Counted from the stretch's first letter, positions 22,276 through 32,654 are shown. The stretch: DNA of 64,000 nucleotides from Effrenium voratum (GCA_963377175.1 CAUJNA010000849.1:26001-90000), one strand, 5' to 3'. Translations and numbers: made by a program. Notes: a model not told the origin generated them from the sequence alone.

Positions 22276-23195
22276 TCATTTATTAAGAGTAATTCGTGTC
22301 TGTTATATTTCTTGGTATTACCTTCAATTTCATAATACTTATTAAGCACCATATCACGACCTATATTTGAAATGGTGTATATAGTATTGTGCCACCGGCT
22401 TTTGGTTTCTTTTCTTGATGTGTAATTACCTTTTCCTTTGTTATAAATTTTGACTTTATCACCGACATTTAATTTAGGATACTTTCGTAAATATTTCTCT
22501 TTCATTAATGAGTTCGCCTTCGCTTCGACTGCATTTTCGTCTTTGTGTGCTTCAATAGGTGTAAGTTTTGTCGTCCCGTGTGTCATTTGCTGATTATACT
22601 TGTTTAAGACTGCTTGCAATAAACTCGTCCAAGTTCTATCAGTCGCTTTTACTCTGTCTCCCAACATCTTTTTAACTGTGCGAATCACTCTCTCTGCGAC
22701 TGATGCGTGTGTCAGTGCTATGATGCTTCTTATTGCTTCACCTTTTAAATACTCTTGTAATTTCTTATATGCAAATGCTCCGTCATCATCTGTATAAATA
22801 CTCATCGGATGACCTAACACTTTGAAGCATTGAAGTATTGCTTTATAAACAGTCTCACCGTCTCTAACCTTCATAGGTTCAATGTGTAGTTTCTTACTGA
22901 ATATATCTATACATATTAATCCATATCTTGGACTGCTTAAATCTGATGTGCCCGTTGCCTTCGTCAATGAAATCATATCCATTATGTCTAACTGATATTC
23001 ATATCTTGCGAAAGGTGCTGAAAAACTGCTGTATTTACTGTATCTTTTCTCTTGTTTAGAAGGTTGCTTCTTCAACCAATCGCCCACTTCCTTTAAAGTA
23101 AATGATGCTTCTGTTTTATTCGCTTGTTTGTATAACTCATTGACTGAACCGAACCCAGTTTGGACATTGTAATAAAGTTTATGTAAAAACCTCAT
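22272..23195 (-). CDS. int: Retroviral-type integrase (rve, DDE)
   Basis: 307 residues, uninterrupted. N-terminal helices are followed by an RNase H-like core with DDE residues in YQLDIMDMI (D), IYTDDDGAF (D) and THASVAERVIRTVKKML (E), then an SH3/chromo-like tail with LNVGDKVKIYNK and TKSRWHNTIYTI, as in Polinton integrases. It inserts the viral genome into host DNA. An ATG 19 bp upstream and out of frame (23214) opens SKLSKDEV, which fits the expected N-terminus better, so a small indel near 23,197 may have moved the start. This is one of the few intact viral genes. Confidence 0.9.
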   Translation of the reverse strand: MRFLHKLYYNVQTGFGSVNELYKQANKTEASFTLKEVGDWLKKQPSKQEKRYSKYSSFSAPFARYEYQLDIMDMISLTKATGTSDLSSPRYGLICIDIFSKKLHIEPMKVRDGETVYKAILQCFKVLGHPMSIYTDDDGAFAYKKLQEYLKGEAIRSIIALTHASVAERVIRTVKKMLGDRVKATDRTWTSLLQAVLNKYNQQMTHGTTKLTPIEAHKDENAVEAKANSLMKEKYLRKYPKLNVGDKVKIYNKGKGNYTSRKETKSRWHNTIYTISNIGRDMVLNKYYEIEGNTKKYNRHELLLINE

Positions 23196-23274
23196 CTTTT
23201 GATAATTTACTCATTATTTAAAAAGAATAGAATAAAATAATTCTTAATATTTATCAATAATATTAAGGAGTATT

Positions 23275-23460
23275 TTAACTTTTATCTTCTTCTATAATAT
23301 CATCAAAAGTTAAATCATTTTCCCATAACTTTCCAATACATATTAAAACAAACTGTTCCTTTTCAATGTCTAACTTCTTTTTCTCCAAATCATTAAATAT
23401 ATCTGATGTCTTACAACATTCTCCTCAAATATTAATATAATGTTTATGGTAATAGCTCAT
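23275..23460 (-). pseudogene. Small hypothetical protein with in-frame TGA
   Basis: From ATG 23460 the frame reads MSYYHKHYINI, a TGA at 23425-23427, then GECCKTSDIFNDLEKKKLDI and an acidic tail ending IIEEDKS with TAA at 23275-23277. The single stop in an otherwise open 61-codon frame suggests a recent nonsense mutation. Function unknown. Confidence 0.4.
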
Positions 23461-23476
23461 TCTATGTATTTTTCAA

Positions 23477-23557
23477 TTAATCCTCTACCATTTTAACTTC
23501 TTTTTCCAAATCTAAGTTGCTTCCTATAATTTTACAACCGCATTTTAATGTAGTCAT
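23477..23557 (-). CDS. Micro-ORF with KCGCKI motif
   Basis: 26 codons: MTTLKCGCKIIGSN and a charged tail, stop at 23477-23479. A perfect TACTTAAAGA lies 29 nt upstream (23586-23595, minus), which argues that it is a real gene or its remnant. The KCGCKI core recurs in the gene at 24588-24900 and, as RCGCMI, at about 22,110. Confidence 0.4.
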   Translation of the reverse strand: MTTLKCGCKIIGSNLDLEKEVKMVED

Positions 23558-23585
23558 TAGTTCTCTATTGTATATAGGGGTCATT

Positions 23586-23595
23586 TCTTTAAGTA
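23586..23595 (-). promoter_or_regulatory. TACTTAAAGA promoter motif
   Basis: Exact motif on the minus strand, 29 nt before the ATG at 23557. An earlier ATG almost abuts the motif and is a less likely start. Confidence 0.55.
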
Positions 23596-23600
23596 GTTTT

Positions 23601-24211
23601 TTAATATAAACTAACCAGTCTCTCACTAATCAACTCACTCGGGATTTTGTATAAATCTTCCTGCTTATGCTTTACATAATTCTCGCCCCAATTTTCCTTA
23701 CGACCGGATGGCATCCGTTGCGCAGTTTCAATATGTTTGTTATTAACCACTTTACCACAATCTTTATTACATAAACTTCGGGGTTTCCATCTATCAAGGT
23801 TGTTCCACAACCTAGTTCGCTTCCTGTAATTAAATCCATATTTGCAATAGTCAATGTCATTAAACCTTAACCCATTCATAAAAGACTGACTTTTCAATAA
23901 TCCAGTCTGTGGATTTTCACTAACAAAATACGGCCATCCGAAATATTCAATAATCTCTAATGTCTTTAATACAATACTATTAGCATATTCAATGTTTCTT
24001 ATTCCTGTTGTTTTTGCAATGCTGTATTCTGTGCAAGGGGGTGATGCCCAAATAAAATCAAAATGGTTTCTGTCAAATTGTTTATAATCCAACTCCAAAA
24101 TATCACAATTAATATCAGCATTTTCAAATCCAAAGATATAACATTAAAACCGAGCGACCTCGCAATAAGTCCAACACTGCCTGTACCTGAAAACATCTCT
24201 AATAAATTCAT
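23601..24211 (-). pseudogene. C5-cytosine DNA methyltransferase, frameshifted
   Basis: The N-terminal frame (from ATG 24211) has MNLLEMFSGTGSVGLIARSL, the SAM-binding motif I. After a frameshift near 24,125 the second frame gives HFDFIWASPPCTEYSIAKT with the catalytic Pro-Cys, then FVSENPQTGLLKS (ENP motif). The C-terminal target-recognition part is about 100 residues and ends SERLVSLY, with no clear motif IX/X, so it is a short Dcm-like enzyme. It would methylate viral or host DNA. One indel is the only lesion seen. Confidence 0.8.
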
Positions 24212-24235
24212 TTATTAGAATGATTTAGATTTTAA

Positions 24236-24526
24236 TTATTCATAAAGTTTCTTTTCTTCATTATACTTGATTTGGTAGTATTCTAAACTACTTGGTTTAG
24301 GTTCTTTTATTGATTTATTATTAATTTTAGAAAGATAAATATGTTTCTTGTTTTTGTATTCGCCACTGTTTCTATCAACTTCAACCTTTGACTGATAACT
24401 ATTAATGTTGTTGTTGTTGAAAGTTGGTTTGCTTTCCATTTTGCTTGCTATTCTGTCTAAATTCCGCGCTATTAAAGTCAAACTGTCTCTTACATCATCA
24501 ACAAGCTCTGTCATATGTTCTAGCAT
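24236..24526 (-). CDS. Hypothetical coiled-coil protein
   Basis: 96 residues: an N-terminal amphipathic helix (MLEHMTELVDDVRDSLTLIA), an Asn-rich linker (FNNNNINSY) and a charged tail. Intact. No family. It lies 24 bp behind the methyltransferase start, on the same strand. Confidence 0.45.
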   Translation of the reverse strand: MLEHMTELVDDVRDSLTLIARNLDRIASKMESKPTFNNNNINSYQSKVEVDRNSGEYKNKKHIYLSKINNKSIKEPKPSSLEYYQIKYNEEKKLYE

Positions 24527-24587
24527 TTTTCAACCTTTCCCTCCATATATACTATAATATAAAACTAAACTTTTAAAACAACATGTT

Positions 24588-24900
24588 TTAATTTCGAAGG
24601 TCTTTGTTACTTAAATGTTTAAATTCTTCGCCTTGTACCATAAGTCTAACAATGTTATCTAAATCTTTTTGAGTATGTCCACATACTAACGCTTCGTCTA
24701 GACATAAATATTCATAGCTAAGACCAAAACTACTTAATAAAAAGTTATATTTTTTAGTTTGAGTACGAGTTAATTAAGACTATTTTACAACCACACTTAC
24801 AAGTATAATAACTAACACCATTATAATTATTGTCCCCAATGTGTTTATCTAATTCAAGTGCTCCAAAATGTAAACTTGTTAAACTTGAAAATTCGCCCAT
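24588..24900 (-). pseudogene. Small CGC-motif protein, frameshifted
   Basis: ATG 24900 opens MGEFSSLTSLHFGALELDKH and YYTCKCGCKIVLI, which stops at 24754. One frame over, the sequence continues as TQTKKYNFLLSSFGLSYEYL to a TAA at 24588. Joined length is about 105 codons. The C-x-C-x-C site may bind metal. Unknown function. Confidence 0.4.
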
Positions 24901-24968
24901 ATACTATATTATTCAACTATACGTTTAAAACTAAATGTTTAAATTATGTTAATTCTACTCTTTAAATA

Positions 24969-25334
24969 CTATTTTTTCATCAATTGTTTAATAGTTTCCT
25001 GCGTTTCGTTATCACCATGTTCCGAGAGTGTTGCATCCTTACCCCATTTAAAAGTTATCTTATGAGCATCTGTTTCTAAGTTGATACTGTCTTTAGTTTT
25101 ATCAATATTCATTTTCTTATCATTTTTACTAATTTTGAAGCTTGTTGGAATACACGAACATGTACAATTTCTTTTCTTTTGTATTTCTAATTCATTTTTC
25201 ATTTCTAACATCTTTTTGCACATAGGACAAGCAACCTCAATAACTTCTGTTTCTTTAACAATTTCTCCGCTATCTTCATCTGTTGAAGAAACTGTAGTCT
25301 CTGTCTTATTCTTTTTGTTTTTCTTTCTTCCCAT
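24969..25334 (-). CDS. Hypothetical zinc-binding protein
   Basis: 121 residues. Lys-rich start (MGRKKNKKNKTETTV), an acidic stretch, C-x2-C (VACPMCKKM, about 36-39) and CTCSC (about 59-63), then a soluble C-terminal domain with KITFKWGKDA. Four or five Cys suggest a zinc ribbon. Intact, no family recognised. Confidence 0.5.
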   Translation of the reverse strand: MGRKKNKKNKTETTVSSTDEDSGEIVKETEVIEVACPMCKKMLEMKNELEIQKKRNCTCSCIPTSFKISKNDKKMNIDKTKDSINLETDAHKITFKWGKDATLSEHGDNETQETIKQLMKK

Positions 25335-25500
25335 TTATATTAATATTTACATTTTTATTTTTGATATATTGAATTCCTAACTTAATTAATTCTAATGAAT
25401 AATAACAGCATTTCTTAATTTTATTATCAGTTATTATTACTTGTTCTATATTCTCCACTTCATCTATTATATTAATATAATCTGAATAACTCCTGATCAT
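25306..25500 (-). CDS. Small hypothetical protein
   Basis: 64 codons (MIRSYSDYINIIDEVENIEQ...). Its 3' end overlaps the next gene's start by 29 bp. A perfect 12-bp hairpin lies just upstream at 25503-25540. Low confidence. Confidence 0.3.
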   Translation of the reverse strand: MIRSYSDYINIIDEVENIEQVIITDNKIKKCCYYSLELIKLGIQYIKNKNVNININGKKEKQKE

Positions 25501-25502
25501 AT

Positions 25503-25540
25503 AAATAATAAGATGAAATAATTATTTAATCTTATTATTT
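25503..25540. terminator. AT hairpin
   Basis: AAATAATAAGAT (25503-25514) pairs perfectly with ATCTTATTATTT (25529-25540) over a 14-nt loop. Confidence 0.45.
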
Positions 25541-25544
25541 TCAT

Positions 25545-25745
25545 GCATAATAGAATATTGGTGGGGCACAGCACTTGGAGTTTTCATTGCACACGCGAGA
25601 GAGACACAAAACTAATTATCTTCAATGCTTATTGATTGAAGCAATGAAAAACCTGTTCCATTATGTTATTCACAGCCACTCATAACATAATGATGTTCCA
25701 TTCTACTAATAAATATAAATTATTTTATAAATATCTGTAATATTA
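25545..25745. other. Gap without a gene, GC slightly raised
   Basis: 25,550-25,600 (GGTGGGGCACAGCACTTGG...ACACGCGAGAGAGAC) is less AT-rich than its surroundings and could be a small insertion. It lies where the promoter and first codons of the packaging ATPase should be. No coding potential recognised. Confidence 0.3.
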
Positions 25746-25749
25746 TTTT

Positions 25750-26524
25750 TATTATTCCTGATGTAAAACCAATTGATGAAATCAAATATGACTTTAAGCA
25801 AAGCAAGCACGAGGTCGTCCCTAAATTGCCGATGAGAGCTATGATTGTGGGCCCGTCTGGTTCTGGAAAATCGACACTACTTGTATCAATGATACTTGGT
25901 ATTTACAGAGGAGCATTTGAAAGAATTTTTACCTGGTCCCCATCAGTAAATTTGGATAGCATTTGGTTGCCTGTTAAAAAATACATTAAAGAAGGTTTAA
26001 AAGTTGATACTGATAAAGAATCGTGTTGGTGGGATGAGTTCAATGTTGAAGATTTAGAAAGAGTTATAGAAACTCAAAATACAATAATTGAATACCAGAA
26101 AAAACAAGGAATGAAGAAGTTACTTAATATTTTGGTAATTTTAGATGATGTATCTGATAATCCAGCAATAACAAGAAATAACAAATTGTTAAACTCTTTA
26201 TTCTGTAGGGGACGTCATAGTGGAATATGAACACTTGTCAGTCTTCAGAAATCATCAACTGTCCCACCAATTATTAGAGTAAATATAAGTCATTTGTTTT
26301 ATTTTAAAGTTAGAAACTTCAAGGAGATAGAAATATTACAAGATGAATTATCAGCAATTGTTAGAAGTGATAATTTGCTAGAAAGCAAGAGACTAATTTA
26401 TAAAATATATGAAACTGCTACTGACGAACCACACAGCTTTTTGTATATTAACCTTTTAGAAAAGAACCCAGATAAAATGTTTATGAAACGCTTTAATCAA
26501 TATTTGAAAATAACTAATCAATAA
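25750..26524 (+). pseudogene. FtsK/HerA-like genome-packaging ATPase (in-frame TGA)
   Basis: The frame is open from about 25,750 (VKPIDEIKYDFKQ). Walker A is MIVGPSGSGKSTLL and Walker B ILVILDDVSD, followed by SLFCRGRHSGI, a TGA at 26228-26230, then TLVSLQKSSTVPPIIR and a C-terminal part to 26524. Apart from that TGA the A32-like fold is complete, and RGRH..LVSLQK is the usual segment after Walker B in PLV packaging ATPases. No ATG precedes the conserved region, so the start may be lost to the small insertion upstream. It pumps DNA into the capsid. Confidence 0.85.
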
Positions 26525-26550
26525 CATTAAATTTATTGTTTAATGTTATT
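26520..26550. terminator. AT hairpin after the ATPase
   Basis: AATAACATTAA (26520-26530) pairs perfectly with TTAATGTTATT (26540-26550). The ATPase stop codon lies inside the 5' arm. Confidence 0.55.
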
Positions 26551-26584
26551 AATTTAAATTAATGAAGCGTTGCAAAACTGTAAG

Positions 26585-26594
26585 CACTTAAAGA
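26585..26594 (+). promoter_or_regulatory. TACTTAAAGA-type promoter motif
   Basis: CACTTAAAGA (one mismatch at position 1). Its last base is 27 nt before the ATG at 26621. Confidence 0.6.
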
Positions 26595-26620
26595 CAAAAC
26601 AATCTATATAATCTTATATA

Positions 26621-27238
26621 ATGCCTAAACAAGTAATGGACTATTCTAATACTCATTTTTATAAAATTGTTTGTAGAGATGTAAATATTACAGATTGTTA
26701 TGTTGGTCATACTACAAATTATACAAAAAGGAAGCATCAACACAAAACAAGGTGCTGTAATGAAAACAACCCAAAACATCATTATCAAGTTTATGAATGT
26801 GTAAGAGAGAACGGACATTGGGAGAACTGGGATATGGTTTTAATAGATAAGCTTGATTGTGAAAGTAGGTTGGTTACCTTACAAAAGGAAAGAGAAATAA
26901 TTGATAAGTTAAAACCTACATTAAATCATTCAAAACCATTGACGACAACAGAAGAAAAACGAGAACAACGACGAAATCATTATCTGAACAATATTGAATA
27001 TTATAAAATTCAACATAAGCAGTATAGAGAAGAACACGCAGAACAATATAAACAATATAGAAAGGATAATCCAGAAAAATACAAAGAACTGGATAGACAA
27101 AGTTATTTGAAAAGAAGAGACAAGATGATTGAATATGAGAGACAACGACGAATAGAAAAAAGAGATGGAATAAACGCAAGGCGTAGAGAGAGACGAAAAG
27201 AGAAAAGAGAAGAACACTTACAACAAATGACCCTGTAG
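26621..27238 (+). CDS. GIY-YIG endonuclease with basic tail
   Basis: 205 residues, intact. GIY-YIG core: HFYKIVCRDV, DCYVGHTTNYTKRKHQHK and a Glu in TLQKEREIIDKLKPTLN. Residues 110-205 form a Lys/Arg/Glu-rich helix (NPEKYKELDRQSYLKRR, RRRERRKEKREEH) that probably binds DNA or RNA. It has its own promoter motif and a 16-bp hairpin right after the stop. Confidence 0.85.
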   Translation: MPKQVMDYSNTHFYKIVCRDVNITDCYVGHTTNYTKRKHQHKTRCCNENNPKHHYQVYECVRENGHWENWDMVLIDKLDCESRLVTLQKEREIIDKLKPTLNHSKPLTTTEEKREQRRNHYLNNIEYYKIQHKQYREEHAEQYKQYRKDNPEKYKELDRQSYLKRRDKMIEYERQRRIEKRDGINARRRERRKEKREEHLQQMTL

Positions 27239-27274
27239 AAATTATTAATACTATTCAAATAGTATCAATAATTT
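27239..27274. terminator. AT hairpin between convergent genes
   Basis: AAATTATTAATACTATT pairs with AATAGTATCAATAATTT with one mismatch and a 2-nt loop. It overlaps the stop of the minus-strand gene at 27273. Confidence 0.5.
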
Positions 27275-27442
27275 AGAATAGACTATAACTACATAAATTC
27301 AACGCTGGTAATTTATATATTAGTTTGTCTGATTTTTCTTTTTCTAATTTTTCTATTCTTGATACACATTCTTGAAAAGATTTAATGATTAAAGTATCTG
27401 CTCTTGTTTTTCATCTACTCTTAAATTCTTAATGTCTTCCAT
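27273..27442 (-). pseudogene. Small coiled-coil protein, frameshifted
   Basis: ATG 27442 opens MEDIKNLRVDEKQEQ. One frame over it continues TRADTLIIKSFQECVSRIEK, LEKEKSDKLIYKL to a TAA at 27273. About 56 codons in all. Unknown. Confidence 0.35.
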
Positions 27443-27491
27443 ACTGTTATTTTCATCGTTTTTACTTTGTCCAATACCCAGTATATATTTA

Positions 27492-30378
27492 TTATTTATA
27501 TTTTTCTTTTTTCAATTCCTTAATTTCTTTTTCAAGTTTATCTATTTTATCAATTAATTCTAATACTGCTTTATGAACTAACACAGGTAAAACTAAATAA
27601 TTCAATCCTAAATACTCTCTATCTTTACTAACAACATTTTCAAGTTCTTTAGGAATTGCTTTTAATTCTTCGTCTGCCAAATAACCTATATGAGTTTTAC
27701 CGTCATCATTTCTATCGTGTCTCTTAAACTTCTTCGGTTTAAATTTCTTAATGATATTCATACAATTAGATTTGATATTGTCTATGTCATATTTCAACCT
27801 TGAGTCGCTTGAATCAACAAATGTTCCGTTAATCGTAACGGTTGTTGCTGTTAAATCTATATTTGTCCCTGTTGCTGGTTCAATTAAATTACATAACAAT
27901 TTTTTCGTTCAAAAGTTGATGGAGCATTATTTGTAAAACTTTCAGTATTTACTGTTGTTCCAAATGTCTTATCAATAGATAATAAAACTGAAGGTGTGCT
28001 TGAGCTATCCGAAACTCTAAACGCTGTGTTTGATGTTCTGAATATTGCATCAATTGTAGATAAATTAGTTCCATCATAATAAGTTGATATTTCACTTGTT
28101 CCCATTTTAATATCAGTTCCACTAGTCATTGAAATATTATCCAAAAATGAAACCGTTGTTAAATCAAATGATTGAATGGTATTAGTTGCTAAATATGCAT
28201 TTTGTACTGCTACGTTAGTATTAATAGTTACCAGTGTTCCTCCGTTAGGTGCTATATGATTGCTTCTTAATGCTCCATTAGTTTTAACATAAACATCATC
28301 AGCAAATAAATTACCCATAAAATCAGCAGTAGCAGTATTAAAAGTCCATCCGGTAGTAATATTAACTGCTCCAACTATGTTAGATTGAACAGCGGGGTCC
28401 CCACAAATAAATCTAATTGAAGAATTGACATCAGTATTCCTCATATCAAAAGATGAAAAAGCACTAACATATCTATATAATTCACAATTTGTATCAATTG
28501 TTAATTTACCATCGGTATCAATATTAACATTCTCACAATTAACATCAGCATTTGTATAAATTTTTCCTAAAACATCAATAGGTGTTTATTAAAAATAGTT
28601 TTATTCACTAATCCATCACACATCATATACTGATTAGAAGCATTTGTAACATCGCCAACACTAATGGCAACAAAATCATCATGAGACATATATAAACCTT
28701 CTATAGCATCAGGAGTATATCTTCGTATTGAACCATTATTATTAAAATTCAAATATGAACCATTGTTAAGATTTACTGCCTTGTCAGCTTCTATAAAATC
28801 AACTGCATCAGTAAATCTCGATTTTCCAGCACAGTTTAAAACATAACCATTAACTCCAACAGCACCTAAACCAAATCTATCTTTTACCCAAACACGTCCA
28901 ACAGTAGCGTCTCCGATTTGAGTCTCCCATTGACCTCCTGCGCTACTCGTCCACATGCGTCCGTCTCTATTAATATTAAGTTCACGATTAAACATTTGAA
29001 AAGTCATTTGCAATCCTAAATTAGGCGAAGGTGTAGTACTAAACTTGTTACAAATTATAGAACCAGTAGTCAACATATTTAAATTACTGTGTAAAGTTGT
29101 ATTATCACTAAAATTAATAGCACCTGCTACCGATTGAGCGTTAGTATCTATTCTACCCAACTTTTGTCCTAATGATGTATCCTGTGAATTATTGCTAGTA
29201 ATTATTGAATTAATTGTATTTGTATTTCCTGTTATTAATCCACTTAATCCATCCGATTGTAAAACATAACGAGCATCTGAACCTGCAACATCTAAAATAG
29301 ATGAACACGAAAATAAACAAGATACTTGTAAATTACTTAATATTGTGGTATTATGATTTAATATTATTTTATCATTTTGAAAAGTTGAAGAATTGTTAAT
29401 TTCTACATCTCCAAAACCTCTTTGATTTAAAAACATTGTCGCGCCTGTTAAACTTCCATAAACATAATTATCTATATAATTATTGTATAATTCATGATTA
29501 TAATTATAGTTTCCAAATTCTGCTATGTTGAAAGTTGCAGTAGTTGTTATATTATGTACTAATGCATTATTTAATACTGATGTATTTAACTTTTCTGAGA
29601 ATAAATTATTAGTTGTTATGTTATTATAATATAAATTGCTATCAAATGAACCACCATTCTGTAAATCTGATATTGCTATAATATGCGAATTTATTGTACC
29701 ATTTAATCCTGTTATTAAATTAGAATTAGAACTAATATTATTAAAATTAGTTGTCACAGTAGAATTTAAATTATTTATCAAATGTGTATTTGATGAAATA
29801 TTATGAAAAATTGTATTAATTAAATTAGTGTTTGAAGAAATTTTATTAATATTTGTATTAATTAAGAAATATTATTAAAATTAGTTGTCATAGTAGATTT
29901 TAAATTATTTATCAAATGTGTATTTGATGAAATATTATGAAAATTTGTATTAATTAAATTAGTATTTGAAGAAATATTATTAATATTTGTATTCAATAAA
30001 TTAGTATTTGAAGAAATATTATTAAAATTAGTTGTCATAGTAGAATTTAAATTAATTTTTTAAATTTGTATTTGATGAAATATTATTAAAATTTGTATTT
30101 GAAGTTATTGTCAGACTACCTATTAAAAATGTATTTGAACTAATATTATTTGATAATACATTAATTTCTGTTTTGTCATATGTTTCAGTTATATCATAAA
30201 GATTAGCATTTATCTGCTCCTTTGTATAGGTGTCTGCTTGGTCTGCTTTACTACCTAATACTGTTTGAATGTCAGATTTACTCGCGTAAAGGTCTTCTAT
30301 ATCATTGACTGCTCCGTCTTTTACTTGCCTAATTCTATTTGCTGTAATATCAAAGATATTCATTAAGCTTTTGCTCAT
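27492..30378 (-). pseudogene. Fibre/spike protein with S74 auto-chaperone end, in four pieces
   Basis: Open pieces 30052-30378, 28567-29781, 27884-28444 and 27492-27899 form one protein of about 950 residues. N-terminus: MSKSLMNIFDITANRIRQ. Middle: Asn/Ser/Thr-rich repeats of NNISSNTNLI type (29,750-30,100) typical of trimeric fibres. C-terminus: SDSRLKYDIDNIK..THIGYLADE..GLNYLVLPVLVHKAV and a coiled coil, the peptidase S74/intramolecular chaperone domain that cleaves itself after fibre trimerisation. At least three frameshifts. Probable host-binding spike of the particle. Confidence 0.8.
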
Positions 30379-30384
30379 AATATT

Positions 30385-30412
30385 ATATTATTAATTCGAA
30401 AATTAATAATAT
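30385..30412. terminator. AT hairpin between major capsid and fibre genes
   Basis: ATATTATTAATT (30385-30396), loop CGAA, AATTAATAATAT (30401-30412): a perfect 12-bp stem. Confidence 0.6.
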
Positions 30413-30424
30413 CATACTTTTTAT

Positions 30425-31790
30425 TTAATCATAAAATGTTACAGAATTTGAACGGATTTCAAGAATACACTCATGAACCATTAGCATATAAATTCTCTCA
30501 TCCATTTTACCATCACCGCTATATAATGTTGAACCATCCAACGCCTTTATTTTTATTACACAATTAGAGTTATTTTTTTAAATTAATTCCAGTATACGCT
30601 GCGCTTTCTAATTTTTGTAAATTAAAACCATACATAAAAGCGTGAGACCTGTAATCTTCTGCTCTAACTAACATTGGTTTATCAGAACAATGCATAAGAT
30701 GGGCGTATGCTTCACGGACACCTTGAATTTCTGGACTGGGTATGACTTAAGAAGCAGTTAAATCGTGCTCTGGGTCATAATATCCTAGGTCATTTGTTAC
30801 GTGTGCCAGTGGATGATACATAAAGTTATATGGTTTCAATAATTCACCGTATCCACCTACATAACCCTTTTGAGTCGCATTTGAAAAAGAAATAAACAGT
30901 TTTTTTAATTTAGATACATTGCGGACAATAGTTGTGAATATTTCAGTTGATGTTGATGCTGTTTGTTCTTGTAGGGTTTCAGTTTCAAAAGTAATAGGGA
31001 GCGAACCAGTTTCTAAAATTTTACTGTATTCGAGATAGAGGCTATCATCGATCGTGTAGACCGTTTCTTTGAATAATGGCTTGGTCACAGACCACCCTAT
31101 ACTTGTATTTGTAGCAGTAAAAAGTCCTGTTCTATTAACAATTGGTTTTAATACATCAGTTGTTAAATATAATTCAACTGTTATTGGACAATAAGATAAA
31201 GGTATCCAGTTTTCACAAGTTTTGAAACATTTCAGATTTAAATCAAAATAGACATTGGCACTTTTACCTGCTTTAATTCCTCTATAATTACCATTGGTTA
31301 CATTTCTAGTTACCGCTTGGGTAGTAGAAGTTCCAGTAGCATTACAAACTAAAAACCGTCCATCGTGATTGAGTAGAGTATTTCCAAAGCCCAATGCTTC
31401 ATCAATTCTTTTTTCTTCTGATGATGTTAATACATCTTTCATTGCACTCGCACGAGAAAGAGAATTTAAATCACATACAATGACATCATCCATTAATACA
31501 CGCACCCTATCAAAGAAACCTGCTGTATCAATTGGTCGAAGTTCGTGATTTTCTGCGTTATCAGTGTTGTTTAGAGTAAATCCTAATAATAGTGAAGGTA
31601 AGGACAACCATTGATTAGGTGGTCCAGCAATGTTAAATCTAATTACTGAATTTGTATCAGCGGTAGAAGTAGAAACCGATGAAGGATAAAAATTTTTACT
31701 TTCTTTTGACCTCACATAAGAACCGGCATCTTTTAATTTAAAGCGAAGGTTCTTCTCTACGAGTACATCTTCAATATCTAATGTTTCCAT
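30425..31790 (-). pseudogene. MCP: Major capsid protein (double jelly roll), one stop and one frameshift
   Basis: The first 347 codons (METLDIEDVLVEKNLRFK ...) are open to a TAA at 30747-30749. The same frame continues VIPSPEIQGVREAYAHLMHC and YRSHAFMYGFNLQKLE, then a frameshift in an A7 tract near 30,575, then CVIKIKALDG and the end at 30425. Total about 450 codons, usual for PLV/Polinton double-jelly-roll capsid proteins. The conserved segments WLSLPSLLLGFTLNN, RVRVLMDDVIVCDLN and CPITVELYLTTDVLKP support the call. It forms the hexameric capsomers. Confidence 0.85.
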
Positions 31791-31800
31791 CTTTATATAT

Positions 31801-31837
31801 TTAATAATAGAAACATATTGTATTATTCTATTATTAA
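31801..31837. terminator. AT hairpin upstream of the capsid gene
   Basis: TTAATAATAG (31801-31810) pairs perfectly with CTATTATTAA (31828-31837) over a 17-nt loop. Confidence 0.45.
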
Positions 31838-31849
31838 AATAATGTATTT

Positions 31850-32628
31850 TAAAGTGTGAATAATATATAGCTTCTTCTTTAGAATTTTTATTTAATAGCT
31901 TTTTAGATTTATTTTTAATATTATTATTTTCAACCTTATAATTAGGTTCGTCTTCTACAATCTTTTTAATGTCATCATAACTGACTTTCTTTTTAGGATT
32001 TATAGTATTTTTGTATCATTGTTATGCATTATATATAATACTGCAAAATTTCCTTTACAGGCTCAATACTTCTTGATACATCTTTACCAGCATCGCCAAA
32101 ACCAGTCTTATAATCGTGATTTATCAATGGGTTTAAACTTCCAGTTGCTACTGTAATTGCTCCACGGTCTGCCACTGATATTGGGTCTAATATACTTCTA
32201 AAATTAGTATAACTAGCACTATTTTTGTTTGACATTGAAACAAAAGGAGCGCCGTAAGTTGTCAAACGAAGATTTCTATCAGGGTTATTTTGTAAATATT
32301 TAGCACTCGCACTACTACCCAATGAATGACTAATAACTTCACTAATATTATGGCTTTCATCAAGTATATCACTAATATCTCTATACCTTTGACTGTATGA
32401 ACTTAAACCAAATGGAATTGTAATATCACTTAAAAAATCATTAATATTTGATATAATATTATTTTTACCAAATGTCCCAGCAACATATAGTTTATTGCCA
32501 TCAATAAAGAAACCTTTACCATTTGTATATGCGTTGTTTAATCCTTCTGTGTCAGATAAAGTGTTATTATATTTAGGTTTGAATAATGATTTTTCTTGTT
32601 GAATTTCATTATTTTTCTATACATTTCA
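31850..32628 (-). pseudogene. Class 3 lipase-like protein, 5'-truncated at the insert boundary
   Basis: The frame is open from about 32,625 to the stop at 32029: EIQQEKSLFKPKYNN, GKGFFIDGNKLYVAGTFG, ITIPFGLSSYSQRYRDI, the nucleophile elbow SHSLGSSASAKYL, LTTYGAPFVSM and SILDPISVADRGAI. S-H-S-L-G replaces the usual G-H-S-L-G. The order of elbow, YGAP and DP-x-D matches lipase-like proteins of PLVs. Another frame downstream (DDIKKIVEDEPNYKVENN) probably holds the C-terminus. The N-terminal part (about 60-90 residues expected) is missing exactly where GC-rich DNA begins, as if split by an insertion. Confidence 0.65.
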
Positions 32629-32641
32629 CTACAAGTAAGGT

Positions 32642-32654
32642 CCGGCAGAGCCGG
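32642..32654. other. Short GC hairpin at the element edge
   Basis: CCGGC (32642-32646), loop AGA, GCCGG (32650-32654). It is a perfect 5-bp stem within 10-15 bp of the AT/GC boundary, the place expected of a Helitron 3' hairpin. No CTRR end was found in the next 12 nt (minus strand reads ACCTTACTTGTAGTG). Confidence 0.4.

Larger units (their letters stand above)
16320..32635. mobile_element. Integrated polinton-like virus (PLV), left part
   Basis: About 16.3 kb of strongly AT-rich DNA, sharply different from the GC-rich flanks. It carries the PLV hallmark set: protein-primed DNA polymerase B, retroviral-type integrase, FtsK/HerA-like packaging ATPase and double-jelly-roll major capsid protein, plus GIY-YIG nucleases, a DNA methyltransferase, an S74 fibre and a lipase-like protein. 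Genes are compact, on both strands, intronless, and often separated by perfect AT hairpins. Frameshifts or stops disrupt most of them. The penton gene is missing here but present at 58,772, so the virus probably continues there. Confidence 0.9.

Noticed and set aside
16320..32635. Virophage or adenovirus-like identity for the AT-rich block
   Set aside because: The rve integrase, protein-primed polymerase with endonuclease VII-like unit, lipase-like and S74 fibre genes fit polinton-like viruses better; no cysteine protease was seen.
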